Positions 40,933-49,262 of a DNA stretch of 64,000 bases are shown here, piece after piece; positions within the stretch are counted from its first letter, which is position 1; the number at the start of each line of letters is the position of its first letter. Origin of the DNA: Chitinophagaceae bacterium. GTDB lineage: Bacteria > Bacteroidota > Bacteroidia > Chitinophagales > Chitinophagaceae. The stretch is taken from positions 1 to 64,000 of the forward strand of contig JAICXX010000003.1 of NCBI GenBank assembly GCA_025934485.1, in the 5' to 3' direction. The notes beneath the pieces are model-generated. The model ran no database searches. It had not been told where the DNA came from and was given only the letters and a program-made list of their open reading frames with translations. The position numbers and the translations under genes were made by a program.

Positions 40933-41715
40933 TTATGGCCGGCGGGCGTGTCGCCCGTCTTGGGCCACCAAAGATACGATAATATAAAAAATGAACACAG
41001 CCGGTACCGCGAGCCATCTCAAAAATACTGCCGACACCACCGCCAGCGCCACCAGGATCAGCTTGGGCCAGTTGCCGCGGATGCTATAATTGGTAAACTT
41101 CAGCGCCATCAGCGGGAGATTGCTCGTCATCAACCACGCCACCAGCACGATGAGCACATACAATACCCATTTGTTGGTGATAGCAGCGACAACCATAGGA
41201 TTCGTCGTATACCACGAGATCAGCGGAAGCGAAGCGATCAGCAAACCCGCCGCCGGCGTAGGCACGCCCTTGAAACCATAGGTTTGCGAATCGTCGATAT
41301 TGAAACGGGCCAGCCGGTAGGCGGCAGCGCACGGAAACACCAACGCAGGCAACAACCAACCCACGGATATATCCAACCCATTCTCCTGCCCCGCAAAGCT
41401 CAGCCGCAAAAGCTGGTACAGGATCATACCCGGAGCTACCCCAAAACTAACCACATCGGCCAGCGAATCCAATTGCTTGCCCATCGGAGAAGTCGCCTTG
41501 AACAGCCGGGCCACCAACCCATCCAGGAAATCCACCAGCGCGGCCAACCCGATAAAGAGCGAGGCCAGCCAGATCTTTTCCGGCGTCCCCACATACTGCG
41601 TCCCATCGGGGTTGTTGACGACCACCAGGCCATTCTGCAAGATCAGGATCACCGCGATACAGCCGAAGAATAAATTCAATAGTGTGAATAGGTTAGGTAT
41701 CCATTGCTTATTCAT
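40933..41715 (-). CDS. pssA: CDP-diacylglycerol-serine O-phosphatidyltransferase
   Basis: Integral-membrane enzyme of 260 residues that makes phosphatidylserine, the precursor of phosphatidylethanolamine. The CDP-alcohol phosphotransferase motif is complete: Asp62, Asp65-Gly66, Ala69-Arg70, Gly79, Asp83 and Asp87 (DFLDGLVAR then QLDSLAD). About eight hydrophobic segments run through the protein, with the motif between TM2 and TM3. Lies upstream of purS and rsmI in the same direction, 86 bp from purS. Confidence 0.93.
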   Translation of the reverse strand: MNKQWIPNLFTLLNLFFGCIAVILILQNGLVVVNNPDGTQYVGTPEKIWLASLFIGLAALVDFLDGLVARLFKATSPMGKQLDSLADVVSFGVAPGMILYQLLRLSFAGQENGLDISVGWLLPALVFPCAAAYRLARFNIDDSQTYGFKGVPTPAAGLLIASLPLISWYTTNPMVVAAITNKWVLYVLIVLVAWLMTSNLPLMALKFTNYSIRGNWPKLILVALAVVSAVFLRWLAVPAVFIFYIIVSLVAQDGRHARRP

Positions 41716-41799
41716 AGCGGGAAATTATGCATTTATTTTGGATCGGGCCTCCGGTTCAAAGAAATGACCTTCGCTACGCTCGGTTGCGATAGCCTTCGG

Positions 41800-43122
41800 C
41801 TAGCGGGCCCGTGGCCCGCTTTGCATCACCGCTTCTATCTCTTCAATGGTAATCGGAACCCGCGCCATCAGATCGACATTCCCATCCGCCGTGAGCCAAA
41901 CATCATTCTCGATCCGGATACCCAGCCGCTCCTCCTCGATATAGATGCCGGGTTCGATCGTCAGCACCATCCCCTCGCGATAAGGCTCGTTCGCCGGCCC
42001 TACATCGTGCACGTCAATGCCCAGATGATGCGAGACCCCATGATACATATACTTCGTATAAGCCGGGTTCTCCGGCGTCTGATTCCTGAGATCGGCTTCC
42101 GTCAACAACCCGATCTTTAAAAACGTTTTACCGGCCTCTTCCCCTACCTGCCGTTTATAATCCGCCGGCAATAATCCCGGTCTTAACAATTGCTTTGCAA
42201 AACGGTGCAGATGTAAGCAGGCATTGTAGACTTCCGCCTGCCGCGCCGTGAACTTCCCGTTCACCGGTACCGTACGCGTGAGATCGGCGTTATACCCACC
42301 GTACGATGCACCAAAGTCCATGAGAACTAGCTCCCCGCCCCGGCATTCCTGGTTGTTGGTGATATAGTGCAGCGTCCTCGCCCTGTCCCCGCTGGCAACA
42401 ATGCTCTCATAGGCAGGTCCGTTGCTCCGCCGGCTCAGAAAACCCCGGTAGATCTCCGCCTCGATCTCGTATTCCATCACCCCCGGCTTGATGAACTGCA
42501 ACACCGAATGGAACGTCTCCCCTGTGATGTCCACCGCTTTCTGCATGAGCTCGATCTCGGCGGGAGTTTTGATCGCCCGCAGTTCGCGCAGGATCTTCGC
42601 GCTGCGGCGATAAGTATGTAAAGGATAGTTGGCCTGTACCTCGGCAATATACCGGTGCTCCCGTGAGAGCAGAGGTCCCGTCCGGCGATCATGTTCGTTG
42701 GAGTTGAGATAGATGCTATCGGCCATATGTATCCATTGCTGCAATTGGCTGCCGATGGTGTCCAGCCAAAGGATCGTCTGGATGCCCGAGATCTTCCGGG
42801 CCTCCTCCGCCCGCAAACGCCTGCCATCCCATTTCTCCTTGAGTTCGTTGGGCCGCGTCAGCACCAGCACCTCACGGTACCGCGCATCGGGATGCCCCGG
42901 GAACAACACCAGCATCGTATCCTCCTGCCAGATGCCCGAAAGCCAGAACAGATCGCTGTTTTGCCTGAAAGGGTAATGCGCGTCGGCATTGCTGCCCACC
43001 TCGTCGTTGCTCACGAAGATGGCGATCGCCCTGGGCCCGCGTCCGGCTTCCCCTTCCATCGCTTCGATGAACCGCCGCCGGTTCTCCGTAAATAATTCCG
43101 GTCTTTCTGGAAAATACCTCAT
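41800..43122 (-). CDS. pepP: Xaa-Pro aminopeptidase (M24B)
   Basis: Removes N-terminal residues ahead of proline. 440 residues in two domains: an N-terminal creatinase-like domain (1-170) and a pita-bread catalytic domain. The dinuclear metal site is intact: Asp269 (MDFGASYGGYNADLTR), Asp280, His365 (HGVSHHLGIDVHD), Glu390 (TIEPGIY) and Glu405 (IRIENDV). The last codons form a palindrome GCGGGCC-CGT-GGCCCGC (41803-41819) that reaches to the stop codon and may help end the message. Divergent from pckA, 223 bp apart. Confidence 0.93.
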   Translation of the reverse strand: MRYFPERPELFTENRRRFIEAMEGEAGRGPRAIAIFVSNDEVGSNADAHYPFRQNSDLFWLSGIWQEDTMLVLFPGHPDARYREVLVLTRPNELKEKWDGRRLRAEEARKISGIQTILWLDTIGSQLQQWIHMADSIYLNSNEHDRRTGPLLSREHRYIAEVQANYPLHTYRRSAKILRELRAIKTPAEIELMQKAVDITGETFHSVLQFIKPGVMEYEIEAEIYRGFLSRRSNGPAYESIVASGDRARTLHYITNNQECRGGELVLMDFGASYGGYNADLTRTVPVNGKFTARQAEVYNACLHLHRFAKQLLRPGLLPADYKRQVGEEAGKTFLKIGLLTEADLRNQTPENPAYTKYMYHGVSHHLGIDVHDVGPANEPYREGMVLTIEPGIYIEEERLGIRIENDVWLTADGNVDLMARVPITIEEIEAVMQSGPRAR

Positions 43123-43314
43123 TCGCTAAAGATTTTAGGCCGGCGGTCCGGCCGGCCAGCAAATTTATGGATTGATCATTAAATGCCTGGTTTCTGCCAA
43201 AACCCCACAAACTAACACCCGTTAGTTTAGCAATATCTTAACCAACCCCGGCAGCATTTTGATAATTTCTAATTTAACCCCTTTTTTAGACCATGCTATA
43301 GAAAATTTTTCTTT

Positions 43315-43322
43315 TAGCTTTG
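43315..43322 (+). promoter_or_regulatory. -7 box of pckA
   Basis: TAGCTTTG, an exact TAnnTTTG, 23 bp ahead of the ATG at 43346. The region before it is very AT-rich; no clear TTTG at -33. Confidence 0.5.
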
Positions 43323-43345
43323 CCCTAAACAAACGATCGCGTCAT

Positions 43346-44959
43346 ATGTCAGTGCCAGTCTTCACTACGCCGGCCCGCCAGCTGGTCCGGTTTGGTTTAC
43401 ACCTTGCCGATAAACTACACTACCAACTGTCTCCCCGGGAGCTCGAACAAGATTGCCTTCGCCGTAAGGAAGCAGTCCTCAACGATACCGGGGCCCTGGT
43501 CATCAACACCGGCACCTTCACGGGCCGTAGTCCCAAAGACCGCTTCATCGTCCGCGATGATAAATCTGCCTCCACAGTGCACTGGAACGACTTCAACCAG
43601 CCCATCGACGAGGCCAGCTTCAACCGCATCTTCTCCTGCGTGACAGCCTGGCTCAACCGCCTCCCCGAGGTCTACGTACGTGATAGCTACGTCTGCGCCG
43701 ACCCACGCTTCCGCCTCAACATCCGTGTCACCACCGAGACGGCCAGCGCCAACCTCTTTGCCTATAACATGTTCCTCCGGCCCACGGAAGAAGAGCTGGA
43801 GAACTTCCGGCCAGACTGGCATATTTTCTTCGCCCCAGGCCTCCAGCTCGATGCCGCCCAGTGCAGCACCCGCAGCGGCAATGCCGTCGTGATCTCGTTC
43901 CGCCACCGCCTCATCGTACTCACCGGCACCGGCTATACCGGCGAAATAAAAAAATCCGTTTTCACCATCCTCAATTTCCTGCTTCCCCGCGAAGAAAATG
44001 TGCTGAGCATGCACTGCGCCGCAAACAAAGGCCCCGCAGGCGATACGGCCTTGTTCTTCGGGCTCAGCGGTACGGGTAAGACTACACTGAGCGCAGACCC
44101 TTCCCGCAGTCTCATCGGCGATGACGAACACGGCTGGGGCGCCGACAATGTCTTCAATTTCGAAGGCGGCTGCTATGCGAAATGCATCAACCTTAAAGCA
44201 GAGAAGGAACCCCAGATCTTCCGGGCCATCCGCCCCGGCGCTCTCGTCGAGAACGTCCGGTTCCATCCGGGGACAGGAACAAACCGCATCAATTTCGACG
44301 ATGGTTCCATCACGGAAAACACCCGCGTCTCCTATCCCCTGGATTATATTGCCAACGCGATCGAACCTTCCATTGGCGCAATTCCCGGTAATATCTTCTT
44401 CCTCACCTGCGATGCCTATGGAATATTGCCACCCATCTCCCGGCTGACACCGGCACAGGCCATGTACCAGTTCATATCCGGCTACACAGCAAAGGTCGCC
44501 GGAACCGAAACGGGTATCACGGAACCCAAACCCACCTTCAGCGCCTGTTTCGGCGCACCGTTCCTCCCGTTGCACCCCGGCCGGTATGCAGAGCTGCTGG
44601 GCGACAAGATCCGGCGGCATGGCGTCAAAGTCTGGATGGTCAACACCGGCTGGTCCGGCGGCGCCTTCGGCAAGGGCCAGCGCATGCCCCTCGCCTACAC
44701 CCGCGCTATGATCGCCGCCGCCGTGAACGGACAGCTCGACAACGTCCCTTATACCCCCCATCCGGTTTTTGGCATGGCCATGGCGACATCTTGCCCGGGC
44801 GTCCCGCAACACCTGCTCGACCCGCGCAACACCTGGGAAGACCCCAGCGCATACGACGAAATGGCCGGTAACCTCGCCGATTGGTTCAATAAAAATTTCG
44901 AAAAGTATGCCTCCGGCGTCACCGAAGACGTCCTGCAGGCGGCCCCGCAACGCGGGTAA
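43346..44959 (+). CDS. pckA: Phosphoenolpyruvate carboxykinase (ATP)
   Basis: Interconverts oxaloacetate + ATP and PEP + CO2 + ADP, the entry to gluconeogenesis. 537 residues from the ATG at 43346 (MSVPVFTTPARQ); an upstream in-frame ATG at 43259 lies before the promoter box. The nucleotide loop GLSGTGKTT is at 239-247, followed by the metal-binding LIGDDEHGWG and FEGGCYAK. The substrate-binding GRSPKDRFIV is near 61. Length is typical of the ATP-dependent class. Ends with a terminator at 45043-45070. Confidence 0.96.
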   Translation: MSVPVFTTPARQLVRFGLHLADKLHYQLSPRELEQDCLRRKEAVLNDTGALVINTGTFTGRSPKDRFIVRDDKSASTVHWNDFNQPIDEASFNRIFSCVTAWLNRLPEVYVRDSYVCADPRFRLNIRVTTETASANLFAYNMFLRPTEEELENFRPDWHIFFAPGLQLDAAQCSTRSGNAVVISFRHRLIVLTGTGYTGEIKKSVFTILNFLLPREENVLSMHCAANKGPAGDTALFFGLSGTGKTTLSADPSRSLIGDDEHGWGADNVFNFEGGCYAKCINLKAEKEPQIFRAIRPGALVENVRFHPGTGTNRINFDDGSITENTRVSYPLDYIANAIEPSIGAIPGNIFFLTCDAYGILPPISRLTPAQAMYQFISGYTAKVAGTETGITEPKPTFSACFGAPFLPLHPGRYAELLGDKIRRHGVKVWMVNTGWSGGAFGKGQRMPLAYTRAMIAAAVNGQLDNVPYTPHPVFGMAMATSCPGVPQHLLDPRNTWEDPSAYDEMAGNLADWFNKNFEKYASGVTEDVLQAAPQRG

Positions 44960-45219
44960 CCAAAAAAAAATATTAAGTTTTCTTTAAAAATTAAAGGAAA
45001 TTACTAACTTGGCCGTCGTCTTCGATTGTTTGCCAAAACTAACTCCATCATTTACCTGGTGGGGTTTTTTATTGCCGGCCCATGGCCGGCTCCGGCCTTC
45101 GGCCATTGCCAATGCGGCCGCCGGTGCAGCACAAAATACCTCCGGCCGCAAAACATCTAATGATTGCCCTTCGGGCAGGCGACCCTTGGTCGCCTCCGAC
45201 CGGCCCATGGCCGGCTCCC
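44960..45219. other. Gap after pckA: terminator and a cluster of GC-rich palindromes
   Basis: No gene. After the pckA terminator (45043-45070) come five palindromes: CCGGCCCATGGCCGG (45075-45089), GGCC-TTC-GGCC (45094-45104), GCCC-TTC-GGGC (about 45166-45176), GGCGACC-CTT-GGTCGCC (45178-45194) and a second CCGGCCCATGGCCGG (45200-45214). The first and last share a 19-base block. They look like a small cassette of extragenic palindromes. Confidence 0.55.
45043..45070 (+). terminator. pckA terminator
   Basis: Stem CTCCATCA (45043-45050) / TGGTGGGG (45057-45064) with two G-T pairs, loop TTTACC, then six T (45065-45070). Confidence 0.75.
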
Positions 45220-45855
45220 CTAGAACAACCCATACAATTGCGAATCGATCCTTGTAATGATCTCCCCCAGATGCTCCTCGTTCTCCGGAAACTTATTCTT
45301 GTCGATATCCACGATCAGGAGCGGCCCCTCTTTGTACCCTTCGATCCACTTCGTATAGAAATCGTTCAACCGTTTTAGATAGTCGAGCCGGATATTCTCC
45401 TCATATTCCCGGCCCCGCTTCTGGATCTGCGCCACCAGCGTCGGCACCGAAGCCTGAAGATAGATCAGCAGGTCAGGCGGCTGCACCATCCGCTTCAAGG
45501 TCTGAAAGAATTGAAAATAGTTGTTGTAATCCCTTTTACTCATTAACCCCATCTCATGAAGGTTCGGTGCGAAGATGTGCGCATCTTCATAGATCGTCCT
45601 GTCCTGGATCACCGTCTCCGTCCCACTATGGATCTCCAGTAGCTGATTCAGCCGGTTATTGAGAAAGAAGATCTGCAGGTTGAAGCTCCAACGCGGCATA
45701 TCCTCATAAAAATCGTTGAGATAAGGATTGTGATCCACGTCTTCGAATTGAGGTATCCAGCGATAGTGTTTGCTCAGCATTTCAGTTAGGGTCGTCTTAC
45801 CAGCGCCGATATTACCGGCTACGGCGATATGTTTTGGCTTTTTATTTTTAGTCAT
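45220..45855 (-). CDS. Deoxynucleoside kinase
   Basis: P-loop kinase of 211 residues in the dCK/dGK/TK2 family, phosphorylating deoxynucleosides for salvage. Walker A is GNIGAGKTT (14-22). The ERS-type motif appears as IQDRTIYEDAHIF near 84, and the lid region RGREYEENIRL near 149. Substrate preference cannot be read from the sequence. The ATG is at 45855, with trpS ending 39 bp upstream; probably co-transcribed with trpS. Confidence 0.9.
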   Translation of the reverse strand: MTKNKKPKHIAVAGNIGAGKTTLTEMLSKHYRWIPQFEDVDHNPYLNDFYEDMPRWSFNLQIFFLNNRLNQLLEIHSGTETVIQDRTIYEDAHIFAPNLHEMGLMSKRDYNNYFQFFQTLKRMVQPPDLLIYLQASVPTLVAQIQKRGREYEENIRLDYLKRLNDFYTKWIEGYKEGPLLIVDIDKNKFPENEEHLGEIITRIDSQLYGLF

Positions 45856-45876
45856 AAATTAGATTCGTTTTCGAAC

Positions 45877-45895
45877 GAGCCGCCCGCGACGGCTC
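45877..45895 (-). other. Hairpin containing the trpS stop codon
   Basis: GAGCCG (45877-45882) / CGGCTC (45890-45895); two bases of the trpS TGA lie in the stem. The NIF3-like gene ends in the same way at 55342-55360, with the same TATTGAGCCG junction. Confidence 0.5.
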
Positions 45896-46931
45896 AATAG
45901 TATTTCAACCCCATGGCTTCCTGCGCCAGTTTAATCGTCGCCTGTGCACTCACCCGGGCCTTCGCCGCACCCTGCTCCATCACACGCCGAAGATAGGGTA
46001 TGTCGTTCTGGATCGCTTCCGCTTTTTCCCGGATCGGCCGGATAAAATTTACCATCCCCTCGGCCAACGTTTTCTTCATATCGCCATACCGGATCGTCCC
46101 CGCCGCATAATCGGTCTCGAAAGCCGTAACCGTCTCCGCCGGAGCCACCAGCCGCAACAACTGAAAGAGATTCGCCACAGCATCGGGCATTTTCTCCTGG
46201 ACAAGCACGGCGCCCTCAGCCGTCCGGGAAGCCGGCCCGCTGCCGCTGTCCGTCTTGGCCTTCATGATCTTCTTCCGGATCGTCTCATCGCCATCACTCA
46301 GGTACAACGTCGCCATCTGGTTCTCGCTCTTGCTCATCTTTCCCGCCCCATCGAGACTCGGCACCCGCGCCAGCGACTCCCCGAAGTTGAATGCATAAGG
46401 CTCGGGAAATAGTTCTCCACCATAACGCGTGTTAAACCGGTGTGCATAATCGCGCGCGATCTCCAGGTGCTGTTCCTGGTCCTTTCCCACGGGCACCAGG
46501 GTCGCCCGGTGCAGCAGGATATCCGCAGCCTGCAACACAGGATAGGTCAGCAATCCGGCATTGACATTCTCCGGCTGCAACCGAACCTTATCTTTGAAGG
46601 TCGGCGTCTTCTGCAACTCACCCACATAAGCCAGCATATTAAGGAACAGGTACAGCTCCGCCGTTTCGGGCACATGGCTTTGACAAAAAAAGGCCACTTT
46701 ATCCGGGTCGAGCCCACAGGCAATGTTCTCGGCCATCACCCGGCGCACCTGCGTCGCCAGTTCCTTCGTATCCGTCATGGTAGTCAATGCATGCCAGTCG
46801 GCAACCATGAAATAACACGTATACTGATCCTGCATCCTGACATAGTTGCGCACCGCCCCAAAATAATTCCCCAGGTGGAGGAATCCCGTAGGCCGGATGC
46901 CACTCATAACGATCTCGTTCTTTTTTTCCAT
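45894..46931 (-). CDS. trpS: Tryptophanyl-tRNA synthetase
   Basis: Class I aminoacyl-tRNA synthetase of 345 residues that charges tRNA-Trp. The HIGH motif is HLGN (19-22) and the KMSKS motif is exact at 198-202. The start is the ATG at 46931 (MEKKNEIVMSGIRPTG); the frame stays open to 47210 but that extension covers gatC and the promoters. Divergent from gatC across an 82-bp region with overlapping -7 boxes. The leader contains a tandem repeat at 46945-46966. Confidence 0.96.
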   Translation of the reverse strand: MEKKNEIVMSGIRPTGFLHLGNYFGAVRNYVRMQDQYTCYFMVADWHALTTMTDTKELATQVRRVMAENIACGLDPDKVAFFCQSHVPETAELYLFLNMLAYVGELQKTPTFKDKVRLQPENVNAGLLTYPVLQAADILLHRATLVPVGKDQEQHLEIARDYAHRFNTRYGGELFPEPYAFNFGESLARVPSLDGAGKMSKSENQMATLYLSDGDETIRKKIMKAKTDSGSGPASRTAEGAVLVQEKMPDAVANLFQLLRLVAPAETVTAFETDYAAGTIRYGDMKKTLAEGMVNFIRPIREKAEAIQNDIPYLRRVMEQGAAKARVSAQATIKLAQEAMGLKYY

Positions 46932-46944
46932 ACTAGTGGTGCCC

Positions 46945-46966
46945 GTCGAACCTGAGTCGAACCTGA
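46945..46966. repeat. Tandem 11-bp repeat in the trpS leader
   Basis: GTCGAACCTGA occurs twice head to tail (46945-46955 and 46956-46966), between the trpS start and the gatC -33 box (46968). It could be a regulator site or a slippage product. Confidence 0.6.
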
Positions 46967-46967
46967 C

Positions 46968-46998
46968 TTTGACGGAAGCGCGAAGATAGCTATTTTTG
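46968..46998 (+). promoter_or_regulatory. gatC promoter, overlapping the divergent trpS -7 box
   Basis: TTTG (46968-46971), 19 bases, TATTTTTG (46991-46998): a full match to the Bacteroidota promoter TTTG-N19-TAnnTTTG, 15 bp ahead of the gatC ATG. On the minus strand TATCTTCG (46981-46988) would be the trpS -7 box and lies inside the gatC spacer, so the two promoters should compete. Confidence 0.7.
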
Positions 46999-47013
46999 TC
47001 CCAAAGCACCCGC

Positions 47014-47304
47014 ATGGAAGTCAATGACGCACTGATCGATAATCTTTCCAACCTGGCTCGCCTGGAATTCAACACCGTTGAAAAGGAAGCGATTAAGCAC
47101 GATCTGCAACGCATGATCCAGTTCGTCGAAAAACTGGGCGAACTCGATACTACCGGCGTCGCCCCCCTGCTGCACATGAGCCCCGAGACCAATGTGCTCC
47201 GGGACGACACACCCGCCGGCTCCGTCAGCCGCGAAGAAGCCCTGGCCGGCGCACCCGCTACCGACGGCAGGTATTTTGAAGTCCCGAAAGTTATCAGAAA
47301 ATAA
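47014..47304 (+). CDS. gatC: Asp/Glu-tRNA amidotransferase subunit C
   Basis: Small stabilising subunit (96 residues) of GatCAB, which converts Glu-tRNA-Gln and Asp-tRNA-Asn to the amide forms. Typical features: helical N-terminus [13 protein letters not shown], a region with [14 protein letters not shown] near 46, and the C-terminal [10 protein letters not shown] that wraps GatA. gatA and gatB are not adjacent. The ATG at 47014 follows a full promoter. Its stop overlaps the ATG of the next ATPase gene (TAATG). Confidence 0.93.
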   Translation: MEVNDALIDNLSNLARLEFNTVEKEAIKHDLQRMIQFVEKLGELDTTGVAPLLHMSPETNVLRDDTPAGSVSREEALAGAPATDGRYFEVPKVIRK

Positions 47305-48014
47305 TGCTAACCCATCCGATTATCCACCTCCAGGACATCCGTAAAAGCTATCTTATGGGGAAACAGGCACTGCCCGTCCTCAAAGGAGTCTCGCTGGATA
47401 TTTTTAAAAACGAATACGTGGCGCTCATGGGCCCTTCGGGTTCGGGGAAAAGTACGCTGATGAATATCCTGGGCTGTCTCGACACACCCACCGCCGGGCT
47501 TTATGTCCTCAACTCGCAGGATGTTAGCCGGATGACCGATGACGCACTTGCCGATGTCCGTAATATCGAGATCGGTTTCGTCTTTCAGCAGTTCAACCTG
47601 CTGCCCCGGCTCACCGCCGTGGAGAACGTCGCCCTGCCCCTGGTCTATGCCGGAGTACCCCGAAAGGAACGGTTGGAACGTGCTATGGCCGTGCTGGAAA
47701 AAGTCTCCCTCGCCGACCGCAGCCACCACCGGCCCAACGAACTCTCGGGCGGCCAGTCTCAGCGCGTAGCGATCGCCCGGGCCCTGATCAATAATCCCTC
47801 CCTCATCCTGGCCGACGAGCCTACCGGCAACCTCGACACCAAGACCTCCAGCGAGATCATGGATATCTTCACCGCCATCCAGGCCGCCGGCAACACCGTC
47901 GTCCTCGTGACCCACGAAGAAGACATCGCCAACTACGCCCATCGCGTCGTGCGGCTACGCGACGGGGTCATAGAAAGCGACCGGCAGCGAGCGGCCGCCG
48001 CCGTTACCTCATAA
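47304..48014 (+). CDS. Orphan ABC transporter ATPase, LolD/MacB-like
   Basis: 236 residues with intact Walker [10 protein letters not shown] (about 43-51), signature LSGGQSQR, Walker B LILADEP, D-loop GNLD and the switch His in VTHEED. It is of the MacB/LolD/FtsE group that serves FtsX-type permeases, but no permease gene is next to it. Translationally coupled to gatC by the TAATG overlap. It could in principle energise permeases encoded elsewhere, including the seven-permease array, but nothing in the sequence shows this. Gln in LSGGQSQR and the downstream Arg are normal, unlike ATPase 2 at 25490. Confidence 0.92.
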   Translation: MLTHPIIHLQDIRKSYLMGKQALPVLKGVSLDIFKNEYVALMGPSGSGKSTLMNILGCLDTPTAGLYVLNSQDVSRMTDDALADVRNIEIGFVFQQFNLLPRLTAVENVALPLVYAGVPRKERLERAMAVLEKVSLADRSHHRPNELSGGQSQRVAIARALINNPSLILADEPTGNLDTKTSSEIMDIFTAIQAAGNTVVLVTHEEDIANYAHRVVRLRDGVIESDRQRAAAAVTS

Positions 48015-48056
48015 TCCGATCCGCGCATCCCGCGTCTCGGGCAAAACCATCTTTCC

Positions 48057-48716
48057 ATGGCTACAAAGATCTATACCAAAACGGGCGACAAGGGCAGCAC
48101 CTCTCTCATCGGCGGCACCAAAGTCCCCAAAAGCCATCTCCGCATCGAATCCTACGGGACCATCGACGAACTCAACTCGTTCATCGGCCTTCTCCGCGAC
48201 CAGCTCGCACTGGCGGAAACAGTCATTCCGGAAGACGACAGCCCGGCCAGTTCAGTCGAGCCGCAAACCACGCCGGCCACCCAAGATGGCGATCCCTCCC
48301 TCGGCTCCATCCGCCACTACCTCCTCGAGATCCAGGACCGCCTCTTCACCATCGGCTCCTCCCTGGCCTGCGACCCGGATAAAGAACCAAAGCTGAAGAT
48401 CCCCGACCTCACCGAACAAGACATTTCCACCCTGGAGAAGTCCATCGATCAAATGGACAACGTCCTCCCACCCCTAAAGTCCTTTGTCCTGCCGGGCGGG
48501 CACGTGGCCGTGTCGACCACCCACATCACCCGCTGCGTGTGCCGCCGCGCCGAACGCTGCTGCGTCCGCATGCAGGAAGAAGGGCTCTCCGTAGAGCCAC
48601 AGATCATCCGCTACCTAAATCGTTTAAGTGATTATTTCTTCGAGCTGGCCCGCTACACCGCTCACGTGCTGCAGGCGCCGGAGCTCCCCTGGAAACCCAG
48701 GATATTACCTGGATAA
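48057..48716 (+). CDS. Cob(I)alamin adenosyltransferase, PduO-type
   Basis: Makes adenosylcobalamin from cob(I)alamin and ATP. 219 residues; the N-terminal ATP-binding TKTGDKGSTSLIGG is diagnostic, followed by SYGTIDELNSFIG. Between helix 1 and helix 2 (about 58-80) sits a Pro/Asp/Ser-rich insert (IPEDDSPASSVEPQ and on) that most family members lack. The active-site helix reads RCVCRRAERCCVRM, unusually rich in Cys. The last 12 bp overlap the end of the convergent lipoprotein gene. No cobalamin riboswitch was seen upstream. Confidence 0.92.
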   Translation: MATKIYTKTGDKGSTSLIGGTKVPKSHLRIESYGTIDELNSFIGLLRDQLALAETVIPEDDSPASSVEPQTTPATQDGDPSLGSIRHYLLEIQDRLFTIGSSLACDPDKEPKLKIPDLTEQDISTLEKSIDQMDNVLPPLKSFVLPGGHVAVSTTHITRCVCRRAERCCVRMQEEGLSVEPQIIRYLNRLSDYFFELARYTAHVLQAPELPWKPRILPG

Positions 48717-49199
48717 CCGCACAAGAGCCGAACGCCGGTCCGCCGGAACGTCCCGGATATCGATGATCTTGAGTTCCTGGACCGAAGACGTGGCATCCGA
48801 CAACAGCAAAGCGTCTATCATAGCTTGCGTGTTGCTGAATTTGTACATCGCCCCCGTCGCTGGATCGATGATCAGCATCCCGAGCGCGCCGCCTATCACG
48901 ACGTTAGCGAAATACCAGCCGTTGATATGGGCCTGTACCGGGAATATCTGCGTTTTATAGCCATCCATCGTCACTTTGATCGAATAGGATGCCGGCGTAA
49001 AAAATCCGGCCCCGGTCCTGAGCCGTGTCGTCACCGGAGTCTGACCGCTAAAAACAACAACGCCTTTACGATTGGTGATCTCCACATGGGCGCTCTGCGG
49101 ATTGGAGTCGACACCGAACATTTTTGAGGAACCGGAAATAATAGTAGCACAGGAAGAAAACAGCATCGCTGCTGCGATGAGGCAGGCAAAGATTCGCAT
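48705..49199 (-). CDS. Lipoprotein of unknown function with a PEGA-like domain
   Basis: 164 residues. The N-terminus MRIFACLIAAAMLFSSCATI has a lipobox with Cys17, so it should be lipidated and membrane-anchored facing the periplasm. The middle part (about 35-85: AHVEITNRKGVVVFSGQTP, then SIKVTMDGYKTQ) resembles a PEGA or carboxypeptidase-regulatory beta fold; a hydrophobic glycine-rich segment (NVVIGGALGMLIIDPATGAMYK) follows. Related proteins are annotated only as hypothetical. It ends within the convergent adenosyltransferase gene. Confidence 0.75.
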   Translation of the reverse strand: MRIFACLIAAAMLFSSCATIISGSSKMFGVDSNPQSAHVEITNRKGVVVFSGQTPVTTRLRTGAGFFTPASYSIKVTMDGYKTQIFPVQAHINGWYFANVVIGGALGMLIIDPATGAMYKFSNTQAMIDALLLSDATSSVQELKIIDIRDVPADRRSALVRLSR

Positions 49200-49262
49200 G
49201 GTGTAAGGGTTAATGTTTAATTATCAATGGGTTAATTCAAAACCCAAGCCCGAGGCCGGATT

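Noticed and set aside
43415-44950. A 511-codon open frame on the minus strand opposite pckA, and similar long frames opposite the kinase (784-1557), permeases (8828-9733, 21172-22140) and other genes
   Set aside because: They mirror strongly coding, GC-rich genes, have low-complexity Glu/Asp/Gly/Val-rich translations, and show no family features. The genes on the other strand are all recognisable.
46932-47210. In-frame extension of trpS at the 5' end (and like extensions of fabI, purS, tgt and the glycosyltransferase)
   Set aside because: The extra residues cover neighbouring genes or promoters and are not part of the families; the internal ATG in each case gives the expected N-terminus.
47304-48014. 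ATPase at 47304 as a third ATPase of the seven-permease exporter
   Set aside because: It is 21 kb away and coupled to gatC; nothing in the sequence links it to the export locus.
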